From Azoarcus sp. (GTDB lineage: Bacteria; Pseudomonadota; Gammaproteobacteria; Burkholderiales; Rhodocyclaceae), in contig DYFV01000043.1 of the NCBI GenBank assembly GCA_020725025.1, forward strand, positions 1 through 44,336: 44,336 bases of DNA, given 5' to 3'. Of the stretch, positions 25,782 through 34,729 are shown piece after piece. The position numbers and the translations under genes were made by a program. How positions within the stretch are numbered: position 1 is the stretch's first letter; every line of letters begins with the position of its first letter. The notes beneath the pieces are model-generated. The model saw only the letters and a list, made by a program, of their open reading frames with translations. It had not been told where the DNA came from and did not search any database.

Positions 25782-26258
25782 ATGTATTCAGTACGCCGAT
25801 GGGTGGTCCGGCACTCACGGGTTTTCGAGTTCATCTACAACGTGTTCGAACCCGTTGTCGCGCGGCTCGATCCGCTATGGCGCGGCATCGGCTACGCGCG
25901 CGTCGAACGCCCGGTGGCGGTCGTCGAGCGCGCGGTCAAGGGCTTCCTCTTCGACTGCAAGATGTGCGGCCAGTGCGCCCTCAGTTCGACCGGCATGTCC
26001 TGTCCGATGAACTGCCCCAAGAACCTGCGCAACGGCCCCTGCGGCGGCGTGCGCGCCAACGGCCACTGCGAGGTCAAGCCCGAGATGAAGTGTGTGTGGG
26101 CCGAGGCCTGGGCCGGCAGCCAGCACATGAAGAGCGGCAAGAAGATCCACATCGTGCAGAAGCCGGTGGACGCCCGGCTGCGCGAGACCTCGTCGTGGCT
26201 GCGCGTGGTGCGCCAGATCGCCGAGCGGCGCGCCGCCGCGCAGGGAGAGCACAAATGA
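25782..26258 (+). CDS. metV: MetV-like zinc/Fe-S protein (MTHFR C-terminal family)
   Basis: The 158-residue protein has a helical N-terminus and a cysteine-rich core with Cys59, 62, 65, 74, 78, 87, 96 and 104 (CKMCGQCALSSTGMSCPMNC). This matches MetV, the MetF partner described in acetogens, also annotated as methylenetetrahydrofolate reductase C-terminal domain protein. The core probably binds zinc or an Fe-S cluster and shapes MetF catalysis. It overlaps metF by four bases (ATGA), so the two are coupled. No RnfC2-like third subunit is present. Confidence 0.88.
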   Translation: MYSVRRWVVRHSRVFEFIYNVFEPVVARLDPLWRGIGYARVERPVAVVERAVKGFLFDCKMCGQCALSSTGMSCPMNCPKNLRNGPCGGVRANGHCEVKPEMKCVWAEAWAGSQHMKSGKKIHIVQKPVDARLRETSSWLRVVRQIAERRAAAQGEHK

Positions 26259-27286
26259 GATTCGACGACGAACCGGCCGCCGGCGAGCTGCTGCCCATCC
26301 TGCCCGGCCACGTCTCGCCCGGGCGCCTCGAGCGGGTGCTGCGCGCGGGCAAGTTCGCGGTGACCACCGAGATCGATCCGCCCGACTCGGCCGACCCGGA
26401 AGAGGTCTTCAAGCGCGCCGCGATCTTCGACGGCTACGTGGACGCGATCAACGCCACCGACGGCTCGGGCGCGAACTGCCACATGTCGAGCGTGGGCGTG
26501 TGCTCGCTGCTCACCCGCCGCGGCTACGCCATGGTCATGCAGATCGCCTGCCGCGACCGCAACCGCATCGCGATCCAGGGCGAGATCCTCGGCGGCGCGG
26601 CGATGGGCGTGTGCAACATCATGTGCCTCACCGGCGACGGCGTGCAGGCGGGCGACCATCCCCAGGCGAAGCCGGTCTTCGACCTGGACTCGATGTCGCT
26701 GCTCGAGATCGCGCGCACCATGCGCGACGAGAGCCGCTTCGAGAGCGGACGCAAGCTCGCGCTGCCGCCGCGGGTGTTCCTCGGCGCGGCGGAGAATCCC
26801 TTCGCACCGCCCTTCGACTGGCGGCCGCACCGTCTCGCCAAGAAGGTGGCCGCGGGGGCGCAGTTCATCCAGACCCAGTACTGCTACGACGTGCCGCGGC
26901 TCAAGGCCTTCATGGCCCAGGTGCGCGACCTGGGCCTGCTCGAAGGGCCGAACCGGGTTTACATCATGGTGGGCGTCGGCCCGCTCGCCTCGGCCAAGAG
27001 CGCGACCTGGATCCGCGAGCACGTGCCGGGCGTGCACATCCCCGACAGCGTCATCAAGCGGCTGGCGGGCGCCGAGAAGCAGAAGGCCGAGGGCAAGAAG
27101 CTCTGCATCGACCTGATCCAGGAGATCCGCGAAATCGAAGGCGTCAGCGGCGTTCACGTCATGGCCTACCGCCAGGAGACGACCGTCGCCGAGATCATCG
27201 AAACCTCCGGTGTGCTCGAGGGGCGCGTCCCCTGGTACCCGGGCCGTGACCACAGTGAAACCGACAAGCAGAGGATGCAGGCATGA
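26255..27286 (+). CDS. metF: Methylenetetrahydrofolate reductase
   Basis: The 343-residue protein is a flavin TIM-barrel MetF. Its marks are the opening VTTEIDPPDSADPEEVF with the catalytic Glu, NATDGSGANCHMSS, GVCNIMCLTGDGVQAG, and GAQFIQTQYCYDVPR. It interconverts methylene-THF and methyl-THF. Since the operon delivers methyl-THF from demethylation, the enzyme should run in the oxidative direction here. The electron acceptor is not evident. It overlaps metV upstream and the methyltransferase downstream by four bases each. Confidence 0.94.
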   Translation: MRFDDEPAAGELLPILPGHVSPGRLERVLRAGKFAVTTEIDPPDSADPEEVFKRAAIFDGYVDAINATDGSGANCHMSSVGVCSLLTRRGYAMVMQIACRDRNRIAIQGEILGGAAMGVCNIMCLTGDGVQAGDHPQAKPVFDLDSMSLLEIARTMRDESRFESGRKLALPPRVFLGAAENPFAPPFDWRPHRLAKKVAAGAQFIQTQYCYDVPRLKAFMAQVRDLGLLEGPNRVYIMVGVGPLASAKSATWIREHVPGVHIPDSVIKRLAGAEKQKAEGKKLCIDLIQEIREIEGVSGVHVMAYRQETTVAEIIETSGVLEGRVPWYPGRDHSETDKQRMQA

Positions 27287-28197
27287 CCGATACCGTAATC
27301 AGCTCGCACAAGAAGGAAGTCGTCATCGGCTTCGAGCGCCCCTTCGTCGTCATCGGCGAGCGCATCAACCCGACCGGGAGGAAGCTCCTCGCGGCCGAGA
27401 TGGCGGCCGGCGATTTTTCGCGCGTCATCTCCGACGTCCATGCCCAGCTGGAAGCGGGCGCCCACATGCTCGACGTCAACGCCGGCATCCCGCTCGCCGA
27501 CGAGCCGGCGATCCTGGCCGAGACGGTCAAGCTGGTGCAGTCGCTCACCGACGTGCCCCTGTCGATCGACTCCTCCATCGTGGCCGCCCTCGAGGCGGGG
27601 CTGGCGGTCTACCAGGGCAAGGCGCTGGTGAACTCGGTCACCGGCGAGGAGGACCGCCTCGAGACGGTGCTGCCGCTCGTGAAGAAGTACGGCGCGGCGG
27701 TGGTGGCGATCAGCAACGACGAGACCGGGATCTCCCAGGATCCCGAGGTGCGCTTCCAGATCGCCCGGAAGATCGTCAATCGCGCGGCCGATCACGGCAT
27801 TCCCGCCTGCGACGTCGTCGTCGATCCGCTGGTGATGCCCATCGGCGCGGTGGCGACCGCCGGCCGCCAGGTGTTCGAGCTGTGCCACCGCCTGCAGAAG
27901 GAGCTCAAGGTGAACACCACCTGCGGCGCGTCCAACGTGAGCTTCGGCCTGCCCAACCGCAACGGCATCAACGCGGCCTTCATGAGCATGGCGATCGCCT
28001 CCGGGATGACCTCGGCGATCACCAACCCGCTGCACGCCGAGATCATGAGCGCGATCATGGGCGCGGACGTGCTGATGGGCCACGACCAGGACTGCATGCG
28101 CTGGATCCGCAAGTTCCGCGAGGTGCCGCCCGCCGGCGCCGACGGGGCTGAGGCACGCGGGCGGCGCGAGACGCGCCGCCGCCGCGCAACGGCCTGA
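27283..28197 (+). CDS. Methyl-THF:corrinoid methyltransferase (DHPS fold)
   Basis: The 304-residue protein belongs to the dihydropteroate-synthase-like methyltransferases (AcsE/MtvA/MtgA type). Pterin and corrinoid contact motifs are VIGERINPTGRKLL, DVNAGIPLADE, LSIDSSIV, NSVTGEE, ISNDETG and TCGASNVSFGLPNR. It transfers the methyl between the corrinoid protein and THF, making methyl-THF in this route. The basic C-terminal tail after about residue 283 (RGRRETRRRR) is unusual for the family and may be disordered. ATGA overlap couples it to metF. Confidence 0.93.
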   Translation: MTDTVISSHKKEVVIGFERPFVVIGERINPTGRKLLAAEMAAGDFSRVISDVHAQLEAGAHMLDVNAGIPLADEPAILAETVKLVQSLTDVPLSIDSSIVAALEAGLAVYQGKALVNSVTGEEDRLETVLPLVKKYGAAVVAISNDETGISQDPEVRFQIARKIVNRAADHGIPACDVVVDPLVMPIGAVATAGRQVFELCHRLQKELKVNTTCGASNVSFGLPNRNGINAAFMSMAIASGMTSAITNPLHAEIMSAIMGADVLMGHDQDCMRWIRKFREVPPAGADGAEARGRRETRRRRATA

Positions 28198-28291
28198 ACC
28201 CGACCGGCACGCGCGAGAGAGCCCCGGCCACAGGGGACGCCGCCGCGCACCGGTTGCGCCGGATAGACTTCTCCAACCCCGACAGGAGCGC

Positions 28292-30334
28292 ATGGTGAGC
28301 CAGGACCCCCTCGTTGTATTCACCCCCTCGGGACGGCGCGGCCACTTCCCGATCGGCACCCCCGTGCTCCAGGCCGCGCGCGCGCTCGGCGTGGATATCG
28401 ACTCGACCTGCGGCGGCCGCGGCCTGTGCGGCCGCTGCCAGGTCTCGCTCGCCGAAGGCGAGTTCGCCAAGCACGGCGTCCATTCCTGCGCGGCCAACCT
28501 GAGCCCGCGCAGCGAGACCGAGCTCGCCTGGGAGAAGACCCACGGTGCGAAGCTCGACGGCCGCCGCCTGAGTTGCTCCACCACGATCCGCGGCGACGTC
28601 GTCATCGACGTGCCGGCCGACAGCCAGGTGCATCGCCAGGTGGTGCGCAAGGGTGCCGAACTGGGCGACATCGCCCTCGATCCGGCGGTTCGGCTCTACT
28701 ACGTGGAGGTCCAGGAGCCGGACATGCACCTGCCGTCGTCCGACCTGCGCCGGCTCAAGGAGGCGCTGGACTTCGAGTGGCGGCTCACCGACCTGCAGGC
28801 CGACATCCGCGTGGTGCAGCAGCTGCAGGGCGCCCTGCGCCGGGGGGACTGGAAGGTCACCGTGGCGGTGCACGAGGCCGAGCGCATCATCGCGGTCTGG
28901 CCCGGTCTGCACGAAAAGGTCTACGGCATGGCGGTGGACGTCGGGTCCACGACCATCGCCGCCCACCTGTGCGATCTGCAGACCGGCGCGGTGATCGCGT
29001 CGGCGGGCCGGATGAACCCGCAGATCCGCTTCGGCGAGGACCTGATGAGCCGCGTCTCCTACGTCATGATGAATCCGGGCGGCGACGGCGAGATGACGCG
29101 GGAGGTGCGCACGGCACTCAACGCGCTCGCGGCCGAGCTCGCCGCCGAGGCGGGGATCGCGGTGGCCGAGATCGTCGAGGCGACCTTCGTCGGCAACCCC
29201 GTCATGCACCACCTCCTGTTCGGGATTAACCCCGTCGAGCTGGGGGGCGCCCCCTTCGCCCTGGCCACCGACGAGGCCGTGACCGGCTTGTGGGCCACCG
29301 AGATCGACCTGCACATCCATCCCAACGCCCGCATCTACGCGCTGCCCTGCATCGCCGGCCACGTGGGGGCGGATACCGCGGGGGCGATCCTGTCGGAAAC
29401 CCCCTATCTCACCGACGCGATGACGCTGATCGTCGATATCGGCACCAATGCCGAGATCGTGCTCGGCAACCGCCAGCGCCTGCTCGCCGCCTCCAGCCCG
29501 ACCGGCCCGGCCTTCGAGGGCGCGCAGATCAGCTGCGGACAGCGCGCGGCCCCGGGGGCGATCGAGCGGGTGCGCATCGACCGCGAGACCCTGGAGCCGC
29601 GCTTCAAGGTCATCGGCTGCGAACTGTGGTCGGACGAGCCGGGGTTCGCGGAGGCGACCGCCGCCACCGGGATCACCGGCATCTGCGGCTCGGGGATCAT
29701 CGAGGTCCTGGCCGAGATGTTCCTGGCCGGGATCATCGACCAGGACGGCGTGATCGACGGCGCGCTGGCCGCGCGTACGGCGCGCGTAAAGGCCAGCGGC
29801 CGCACCTTCACCTATTCCCTCTTCGAGAGCGCGGAGCGCAGCCTGCACATCACCCAGAACGACGTGCGCGCGATCCAGCTCGCCAAGGCGGCGCTCTACG
29901 CCGGCGTCCGCCTGCTGATGGACAAGCTCGGCCTCGAACGCATCGACCGCATCCGGCTCGCGGGCGCCTTCGGTAGCCATATCGACGTCAAGTACGCGAT
30001 GATCCTGGGCCTGATCCCGGACTGCGCGCTCGAGCACGTCGCCTCGGTGGGCAATGCCGCCGGCGCCGGCGCGTGCATCGCGCTGCTGAACCGGGGTCGG
30101 CGCGGGGAGATCGAGGCGGCCGTGCGCCGCATCGACAAGATCGAAACCGCGGTGGAAGCGAGCTTTCAACAGTATTTCGTCGAGGCGATGGCCATCCCGC
30201 ACAAGTGCGACCCGTTTCCCAACCTGCGTGCCGTCGTCGCCCTGCCCGAGGCGGTGGCGAAGGACCGTGCGGGCTCCGGCCGTTCGCGGCGCGGACGGCG
30301 CGAGCGGACACCCATCGAAGGAGTCACGACATGA
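28292..30334 (+). CDS. Corrinoid reductive activase (RACo/RamA-like, 2Fe-2S + ASKHA)
   Basis: The 680-residue protein has an N-terminal plant-type 2Fe-2S domain with Cys40, 46, 49 and 95. A linker follows, then an ASKHA ATPase domain beginning at [12 protein letters not shown] (about residue 215) and including [12 protein letters not shown] and [10 protein letters not shown]. Such proteins use ATP to drive low-potential electron transfer that returns inactive Co(II) corrinoid to Co(I). It would keep the MttC-like protein active in an oxygen-exposed cell. ATG 28292 has an AGGAG site, and the stop overlaps folE2 by four bases. Confidence 0.92.
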   Translation: MVSQDPLVVFTPSGRRGHFPIGTPVLQAARALGVDIDSTCGGRGLCGRCQVSLAEGEFAKHGVHSCAANLSPRSETELAWEKTHGAKLDGRRLSCSTTIRGDVVIDVPADSQVHRQVVRKGAELGDIALDPAVRLYYVEVQEPDMHLPSSDLRRLKEALDFEWRLTDLQADIRVVQQLQGALRRGDWKVTVAVHEAERIIAVWPGLHEKVYGMAVDVGSTTIAAHLCDLQTGAVIASAGRMNPQIRFGEDLMSRVSYVMMNPGGDGEMTREVRTALNALAAELAAEAGIAVAEIVEATFVGNPVMHHLLFGINPVELGGAPFALATDEAVTGLWATEIDLHIHPNARIYALPCIAGHVGADTAGAILSETPYLTDAMTLIVDIGTNAEIVLGNRQRLLAASSPTGPAFEGAQISCGQRAAPGAIERVRIDRETLEPRFKVIGCELWSDEPGFAEATAATGITGICGSGIIEVLAEMFLAGIIDQDGVIDGALAARTARVKASGRTFTYSLFESAERSLHITQNDVRAIQLAKAALYAGVRLLMDKLGLERIDRIRLAGAFGSHIDVKYAMILGLIPDCALEHVASVGNAAGAGACIALLNRGRRGEIEAAVRRIDKIETAVEASFQQYFVEAMAIPHKCDPFPNLRAVVALPEAVAKDRAGSGRSRRGRRERTPIEGVTT

Positions 30335-31134
30335 CGGAAGAGGCGATCCTCGACGACGTGCAGAGTTCGGAGGACGAGCGCCGGCTCGCGATCGACAAGG
30401 TCGGCATCAAGGGCATCCGCCATCCGGTACGCGTGCGCGACAAGAGCGGCGGCGTGCAGCACACGATCGCCGAGTTCAGCATGTACGTGGGCCTGCCCCA
30501 GCATTTCAAGGGCACCCACATGTCGCGCTTCATCGAGATCCTGTACGGCAACGAGCGGGAAATCTCGGTGGAGTCGATCGGACCGATGCTGCGCGAGATG
30601 GTCGCGCGCCTGGAGGCCGAGACGGGCGTCATCGAGCTGCGCTTTCCCTACTTCATCGACAAGGCCGCGCCCGTCTCCGGCGTGCGCAGCCTGATGGACT
30701 ACGAGGTCACCTTCACCGCGGAGCTGCGCGACGGCGGGGAGTACGTGTTCACGATGAAGGTCGTGGTGCCGGTGACGAGCCTGTGTCCCTGCTCGAAGAA
30801 GATCTCCGCCTACGGCGCCCACAACCAGCGCTCCCACGTGACCGTGACGGCGCAGACGCGGGGCTTCCTGTGGATCGAGGAGCTCGTGCGGCTCGTGGAG
30901 AGCCAGGCCTCGTGCGAGCTCTACGGCCTGCTCAAGCGTACCGACGAAAAGTACGTCACCGAGCGTGCCTACGAGAACCCGAAGTTCGTCGAAGACATGG
31001 TGCGGGACGTGGCGGGCCTGCTCAACGCGGAGAGGCGCATCGAGCGCTACGTGGTGGAGTCGGAGAACTTCGAATCCATCCACAACCACTCGGCCTACGC
31101 GCTGATCGAGCGCGACAAGCGCGCCACCCGGTAA
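30331..31134 (+). CDS. folE2: GTP cyclohydrolase IB
   Basis: The 267-residue FolE2 protein makes dihydroneopterin triphosphate from GTP, the first step to folate. The family opens with [13 protein letters not shown], has [17 protein letters not shown], and carries the active-site [10 protein letters not shown] with Cys152 and 154. It differs from FolE1 in fold and can use metals other than zinc. It is transcribed between the RACo-like gene (ATGA overlap) and the cysteine-rich protein gene (4-bp gap), so folate synthesis rises together with demethylation. Confidence 0.93.
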   Translation: MTEEAILDDVQSSEDERRLAIDKVGIKGIRHPVRVRDKSGGVQHTIAEFSMYVGLPQHFKGTHMSRFIEILYGNEREISVESIGPMLREMVARLEAETGVIELRFPYFIDKAAPVSGVRSLMDYEVTFTAELRDGGEYVFTMKVVVPVTSLCPCSKKISAYGAHNQRSHVTVTAQTRGFLWIEELVRLVESQASCELYGLLKRTDEKYVTERAYENPKFVEDMVRDVAGLLNAERRIERYVVESENFESIHNHSAYALIERDKRATR

Positions 31135-31138
31135 GCCC

Positions 31139-31813
31139 ATGAGGACTTCCGTGATCGACGAGGCGCTTTCGGTCCACGGGCTCATCGCGCGCGGGGGTTT
31201 CACCTTCGGGCCCGACGAGGAGGCGCCGCCGGGCCCTTCCGGCATGCCGGCGCGCGCGGTCGTGCTGGTCGGGCACGCGGGGGCGTCCGCCTGGCCCCAT
31301 TTCCTGGCGTGGCGCGAGCGCCAGCCGGAGGGCCTCGGCGACCCGCTGGACACCTGGGCGCGGGAGGTGATCGGCGCGGTGGCGGTGCAGGTCGGGGCGC
31401 GGGCGGTTTCGCCTTCGGACAGGCCCTTCGTGCCCTTCCAGCAATGGGCGATGCGCGCGGAGGGGCTGAAGGCCTCGCCGCTGGGCATCCTCATGCATCC
31501 GCGCTACGGCCTGTGGCACGCCTATCGCGGCGCGCTGCTCTTCGATACGGCCATCGACGACGGCGGCGCCGGCGAGAAGACGATTCATCCCTGCGACGCC
31601 TGTGTGGGAAAGCCCTGCCTGGAATCGTGTCCGGTCGGCGCCTATTCCGATGCCGGGTTCGACTGCGCGGCCTGCCTCGGGCATGTGCGCTCGGCGGCCG
31701 GCCGGCCCTGCATGACGGGCGGCTGCCTCGATCGCAACGCCTGTCCCCACGGGGCGGCTTTCCGCTATCCCGACGCGGTGCAGGCGTTCCACATGGCCGC
31801 CTTTGCCGCATGA
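31139..31813 (+). CDS. Cysteine-rich ferredoxin-like protein
   Basis: The 224-residue protein has a C-terminal iron-sulfur region with nine Cys at 152, 155, 160, 164, 176, 179, 191, 196 and 202 (HPCDACVGKPCLESCP). The first four resemble one 4Fe-4S motif; the rest may form a second. The N-terminal 140 residues carry no motif I know, though the plan recalls QueG-like proteins. Placed last but one in the corrinoid operon, it may supply electrons to the RACo-like activase or take them from MetF; this is inference. It starts four bases after folE2. Confidence 0.75.
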   Translation: MRTSVIDEALSVHGLIARGGFTFGPDEEAPPGPSGMPARAVVLVGHAGASAWPHFLAWRERQPEGLGDPLDTWAREVIGAVAVQVGARAVSPSDRPFVPFQQWAMRAEGLKASPLGILMHPRYGLWHAYRGALLFDTAIDDGGAGEKTIHPCDACVGKPCLESCPVGAYSDAGFDCAACLGHVRSAAGRPCMTGGCLDRNACPHGAAFRYPDAVQAFHMAAFAA

Positions 31814-31854
31814 GCGCAACCACGAGCTAGCGCTTCCTCAGGAGAGCTTTACCC

Positions 31855-33084
31855 ATGGCATCAGGGCGGGGGCGCAGCGTCGAGGCGGTGTTGCTGTTCA
31901 CGGCATTCGTCGCGTCGGCTTACGGGTTCGGCGTCTATCTGTTCCCGGCGATGGTGGAGTCGATCCGGCAGGAGATTCCCTTCTCCTACGGGACGATGGG
32001 GACGATCTCGGGCATGGTCCAGGCCGGGTTCATGGTGTGCGCCCTCGCGAGCGGGCTCCTGACGGTACGCTTCGGCGCCATCCCCATGATTCTCGGGACG
32101 ATCGCGGTCTGCGCGCTTGCCCTGGGCGGGCTGGCCGTCGCGCCGGACATCTACGTGCTGGCGACGCTGCTGGTCGTTCTCGGCGGGTGCGCGGCGGCGA
32201 TCTGGGTGCCCCTGGTCCAGGTCTCCCAGGAGCTCGTGCCGGCGGCGCACCGGGGGAAGGCCCTGGGCCTGATCTCGTCCGGCACCAGCTACGGGGTGTT
32301 CATCAACAGCATCCTGCTGACGAGCCTTCTCCCCGGGGCCGGATGGCGCGCCCTGTGGGTCGCCACCTTCCTGCTGGTGGCCGTCCTGGCGATCGCAGGC
32401 TTCATCCGGCTGCGAGGGCTCGGTCGCCGTGAAGCGCAGCCGCATGCCGGCCATGACGAGCCTTCGATACGCGCGCGCTGGAGCGCTCTGCCGAAGGGGC
32501 TGGTGGGCGCGGTCCTGTTCATGATGTTCCTGAACGGGCTCACCTGCATGCCCTACCAGACCTACCTGGCGGCGTTTCTGGAGAGCGAGGCGGGCTATGG
32601 CGCGGAGACGGCGGCCTACGTCTGGCGCGTGATCGGCGTCGCGGGAATGATCGGCGGCTTCGCCATCGGCACCCTGGCCGACCGGATCACCCTGCGCCGG
32701 GGCATGATCGTCACTTACCTGATCCTGGCGAGCGCCTCCCTGCTGGTGCTCGGTGCTTCGGGGGGCGAAGCGTCGCTGCTCCTCTACGCTGCGGCCATGG
32801 CCTTCGGCATCGCCTTCAACGCGATCTTCGGGTTGGTGCCGGCATACATCGGCCATGCCTTCGGGCCCGGCGGGGCGACGCTGGTATTCGCGCTCGGAAA
32901 CATCGCCCTCGGCGTGGGCGGCATCGTCGGCAACCTGCTCGGCGGCGCGCTCCGGGAGTCGATCGGCTCCTTCGAGCCGGTCTACCTCATCACCCTCGGG
33001 GCGGCAGTCTGCGCGGGGCTCCTCAGCGCGATGTTGCCCAGCGAGCGCCGCTTCGGGCTGGAGGCGCGGCCGGCCGAGGCGTGA
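31855..33084 (+). CDS. MFS transporter
   Basis: The 409-residue protein has about twelve membrane segments in two halves split by a charged loop near residues 185-210. It follows the MFS plan, with an LADRITLRRG loop (residues 282-290) between the early segments of the second half. An AGGAGAG ribosome site lies before ATG 31855. It closes the corrinoid operon, 41 bp after the ferredoxin-like gene, and could export or import a substrate or product of the pathway such as a carboxylate. The substrate cannot be read from sequence. Confidence 0.85.
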   Translation: MASGRGRSVEAVLLFTAFVASAYGFGVYLFPAMVESIRQEIPFSYGTMGTISGMVQAGFMVCALASGLLTVRFGAIPMILGTIAVCALALGGLAVAPDIYVLATLLVVLGGCAAAIWVPLVQVSQELVPAAHRGKALGLISSGTSYGVFINSILLTSLLPGAGWRALWVATFLLVAVLAIAGFIRLRGLGRREAQPHAGHDEPSIRARWSALPKGLVGAVLFMMFLNGLTCMPYQTYLAAFLESEAGYGAETAAYVWRVIGVAGMIGGFAIGTLADRITLRRGMIVTYLILASASLLVLGASGGEASLLLYAAAMAFGIAFNAIFGLVPAYIGHAFGPGGATLVFALGNIALGVGGIVGNLLGGALRESIGSFEPVYLITLGAAVCAGLLSAMLPSERRFGLEARPAEA

Positions 33085-33446
33085 GCGGCGGACCGGGCGC
33101 GCGCTCGGTCGAGTCGTTCGGGCCAATGCGGCGCGGCAGGTGTGCCCCCGAGTTGCGCAAGGGCATAGAGGCGTTGCCAGAGGGTGCGCGCAAGCGTCGG
33201 CTTCTCGACTGGCTGGAAGTCGACCTGCCGGGGTTCTTCGTCGGTCGGGTGTCGCCCATCGACGTGCGCGTCGCGGATCGTTGGGGGCACCCGGTGGCCC
33301 AGGCGGACCGGCCCTTGCCGGCCATCGACGGCTTGCTGGCAGCCACCGCGCCGACCCACCGCCTGACGCTGGTCACGCGCAACCTGCGCGACTTCCAGCT
33401 ACCGGGGCTTGCGGTGATCGATCCGTGGTCGGAGAACGATGCATGA
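33081..33446 (+). pseudogene. Truncated PIN-domain toxin (VapC/FitB-like)
   Basis: Residues 24-121 of this frame match the C-terminal two thirds of a FitB/VapC PIN ribonuclease: ELRKGIEALPEGARKRRLL, then DGLLAATA and LVTRNLRDF with the later acidic residues. The N-terminal part with the first catalytic Asp (LDTNV in the family) is gone, replaced by unrelated sequence from about 33081 to 33149. No antitoxin gene is adjacent. The remnant is therefore probably inactive, and the break marks an old deletion junction right behind the MFS gene. Confidence 0.75.
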
Positions 33447-33923
33447 GCCAGAGCCGGTGGGTTATCGCAAGGACGAAAGACGGCAGTGGCTCGAGCCCGA
33501 CCAGTTGGAGGCGGAAGTATTCCCGTGCGAACGAAGTTGGGAACGAACCATAAACATCGGGCAGGCCGAAACGAACCTTCCGGCCATGACCAGCCAGTCG
33601 CCTGTTCTCCGAAGCAGCCATTCGAGCGGCTACTCCAAGAGTGGAGCGGGCGCTCAGGACGTCTGCCTGCTGACAGCAGGCCGGCCTCTTTGGGCGCTGG
33701 CAATACTCACACGCTTCGCCAGCAACCCGTACATGGGAATTCGGTCGCAGGGTTGAATGCGGTTCAACGCCATCGCTGGAAGTTGGGATGCCCCTTTCCT
33801 GGACGTCCGCGCGCCCATCGACCATTCGCCACCCCCTTGCAAAAACAGATCGATCACCGCGCAAGGCGAATAGCGCCAAGCATGACGGATTACCGTAGAC
33901 GGGCAGATGGGTTCGCCGGGGGC
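33447..33923. other. Gene-poor stretch after the PIN remnant
   Basis: These 477 bp contain open frames on both strands, but none has a ribosome site, a recognisable domain or protein-like composition. I see no gene, repeat or strong hairpin. It looks like decayed DNA within the patch that separates the corrinoid operon from the second formate dehydrogenase. Confidence 0.5.
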
Positions 33924-34106
33924 TTACTCAGCTTCGTCCTTGAAATGCTCGATGATCCCGACAACCTGTCGATCGTCGATGGTGCTATCGGCCTCGCCAA
34001 GGCGTCTTGCCGCCAGGTCCTTGCCGGACGGGTCGAAACGATTGCCCACGGCGACGATGCTCTTGTCGCTAGGCTGCAATTTGGCACAGGAAACAAGGGC
34101 CGGGGG
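33924..34106 (-). pseudogene. Possible lipoprotein fragment
   Basis: One minus-strand frame reads protein-like for about 60 codons up to a stop at 33924. It runs from a lipobox-like ALVSC through SDKSIVAVGNRFDPSGKDL to VVGIIEHFKDEAE. No proper start or signal sequence precedes it, and the frame runs into the DUF4177-like gene on its upstream side. It may be the remains of a small lipoprotein gene with a damaged 5' end. It could also be chance. Confidence 0.35.
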
Positions 34107-34155
34107 CGCAGCCGGTCGCGAACAAGTACCCGGGAAAGGCTGCGGTGTCGGACAC

Positions 34156-34371
34156 TCAGGTCCGCTGGCGCTTGAAGATCCAGTTGCGGTTGGTGGCGAT
34201 GTCGGGTGCCTTGACCAATTCCCAGCCCTCGGCGCCCAGCTTGTTCAGCTCGCGCGCCACGACCTGGGTGTAGGCGTTCAGGCGCTCGCGCTCCTTGCTG
34301 CCGAACGGACGTGCAACGTCTTCGGCCATATCGTGCAGGTCGCTGCGGACGAGATATTCAAAGTGTTGCAT
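34156..34371 (-). CDS. DUF4177-like small protein
   Basis: The 71-residue protein has the DUF4177 plan: an N-terminal strand (MQHFEYLVRSD), a helix, then LNKLGAEGWELVKA and a closing strand NWIFKRQ. The family is of unknown function. I chose ATG 34371; an upstream in-frame start at 34398 gives a His/Pro-rich, unlikely extension. No clear ribosome site is seen. It stands alone in the gene-poor patch. Confidence 0.7.
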   Translation of the reverse strand: MQHFEYLVRSDLHDMAEDVARPFGSKERERLNAYTQVVARELNKLGAEGWELVKAPDIATNRNWIFKRQRT

Positions 34372-34444
34372 CGGATGTGGGGGCGTGTGCGTATGCAAGC
34401 ATCGGTTTGCCTGTAGGGGTGCGTTGCCGAGCCGGAACGCCGTC

Positions 34445-34570
34445 TTAGCGGAGAATCATCGGCACGTAATCGTTCGCGTGCTTCTTGGCGTGCTTTGCTT
34501 CCTTCTTTTCCTTCGGCGTCATGAGGGGCTTCTTCTTTTCTTCCTTGTTGCCTTGTCGCTGTTTGCCCAT
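34445..34570 (-). CDS. Lysine-rich 41-residue protein
   Basis: A very small basic protein, MGKQRQGNKEEKKKPLMTPK at its start, with a Lys/Ala/His-rich rest. ATG 34570 has an AGGAG ribosome site eight bases upstream, which supports real translation. A perfect 8-bp hairpin (34588-34607, GCACCTGC with GCAGGTGC) lies just before the ribosome site and may affect expression. Function unknown; nucleic-acid binding is a guess from charge. Confidence 0.6.
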   Translation of the reverse strand: MGKQRQGNKEEKKKPLMTPKEKKEAKHAKKHANDYVPMILR

Positions 34571-34587
34571 GATGGTGCTCCTGATGA

Positions 34588-34607
34588 GCACCTGCGAATG
34601 CAGGTGC
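34588..34607 (-). promoter_or_regulatory. Leader hairpin before the 41-residue gene
   Basis: GCACCTGC and GCAGGTGC form a perfect 8-bp stem with a GAAT/ATTC loop in the 5' leader of the small basic gene, a few bases upstream of its AGGAG site. No T-run follows, so it is not a terminator. Confidence 0.45.
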
Positions 34608-34682
34608 GGTTTCAGTATAGGCCGATGCGGGCCATGAAACCGGTGTGGAAAAAATATTCTTTCGACGTCGGCGCCAGACGGC

Positions 34683-34703
34683 AAAAAGCCCCTTGCGAGG
34701 CTT
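34683..34703 (-). terminator. Rho-independent terminator after the phasin gene
   Basis: Reading leftward after the phasin stop, AAGCCTC and GGGGCTT pair in seven base pairs (one G-U) around a GCAA loop, followed by TTTGCC. It lies 27 bases past the stop codon. Confidence 0.65.
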
Positions 34704-34729
34704 CGCTTCACTGGCTGGGGGTCGAGCCG

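Noticed and set aside
33373..33879. 168-codon minus-strand open frame
   Set aside because: No domain, no ribosome site, and it runs through the PIN remnant on the opposite strand.
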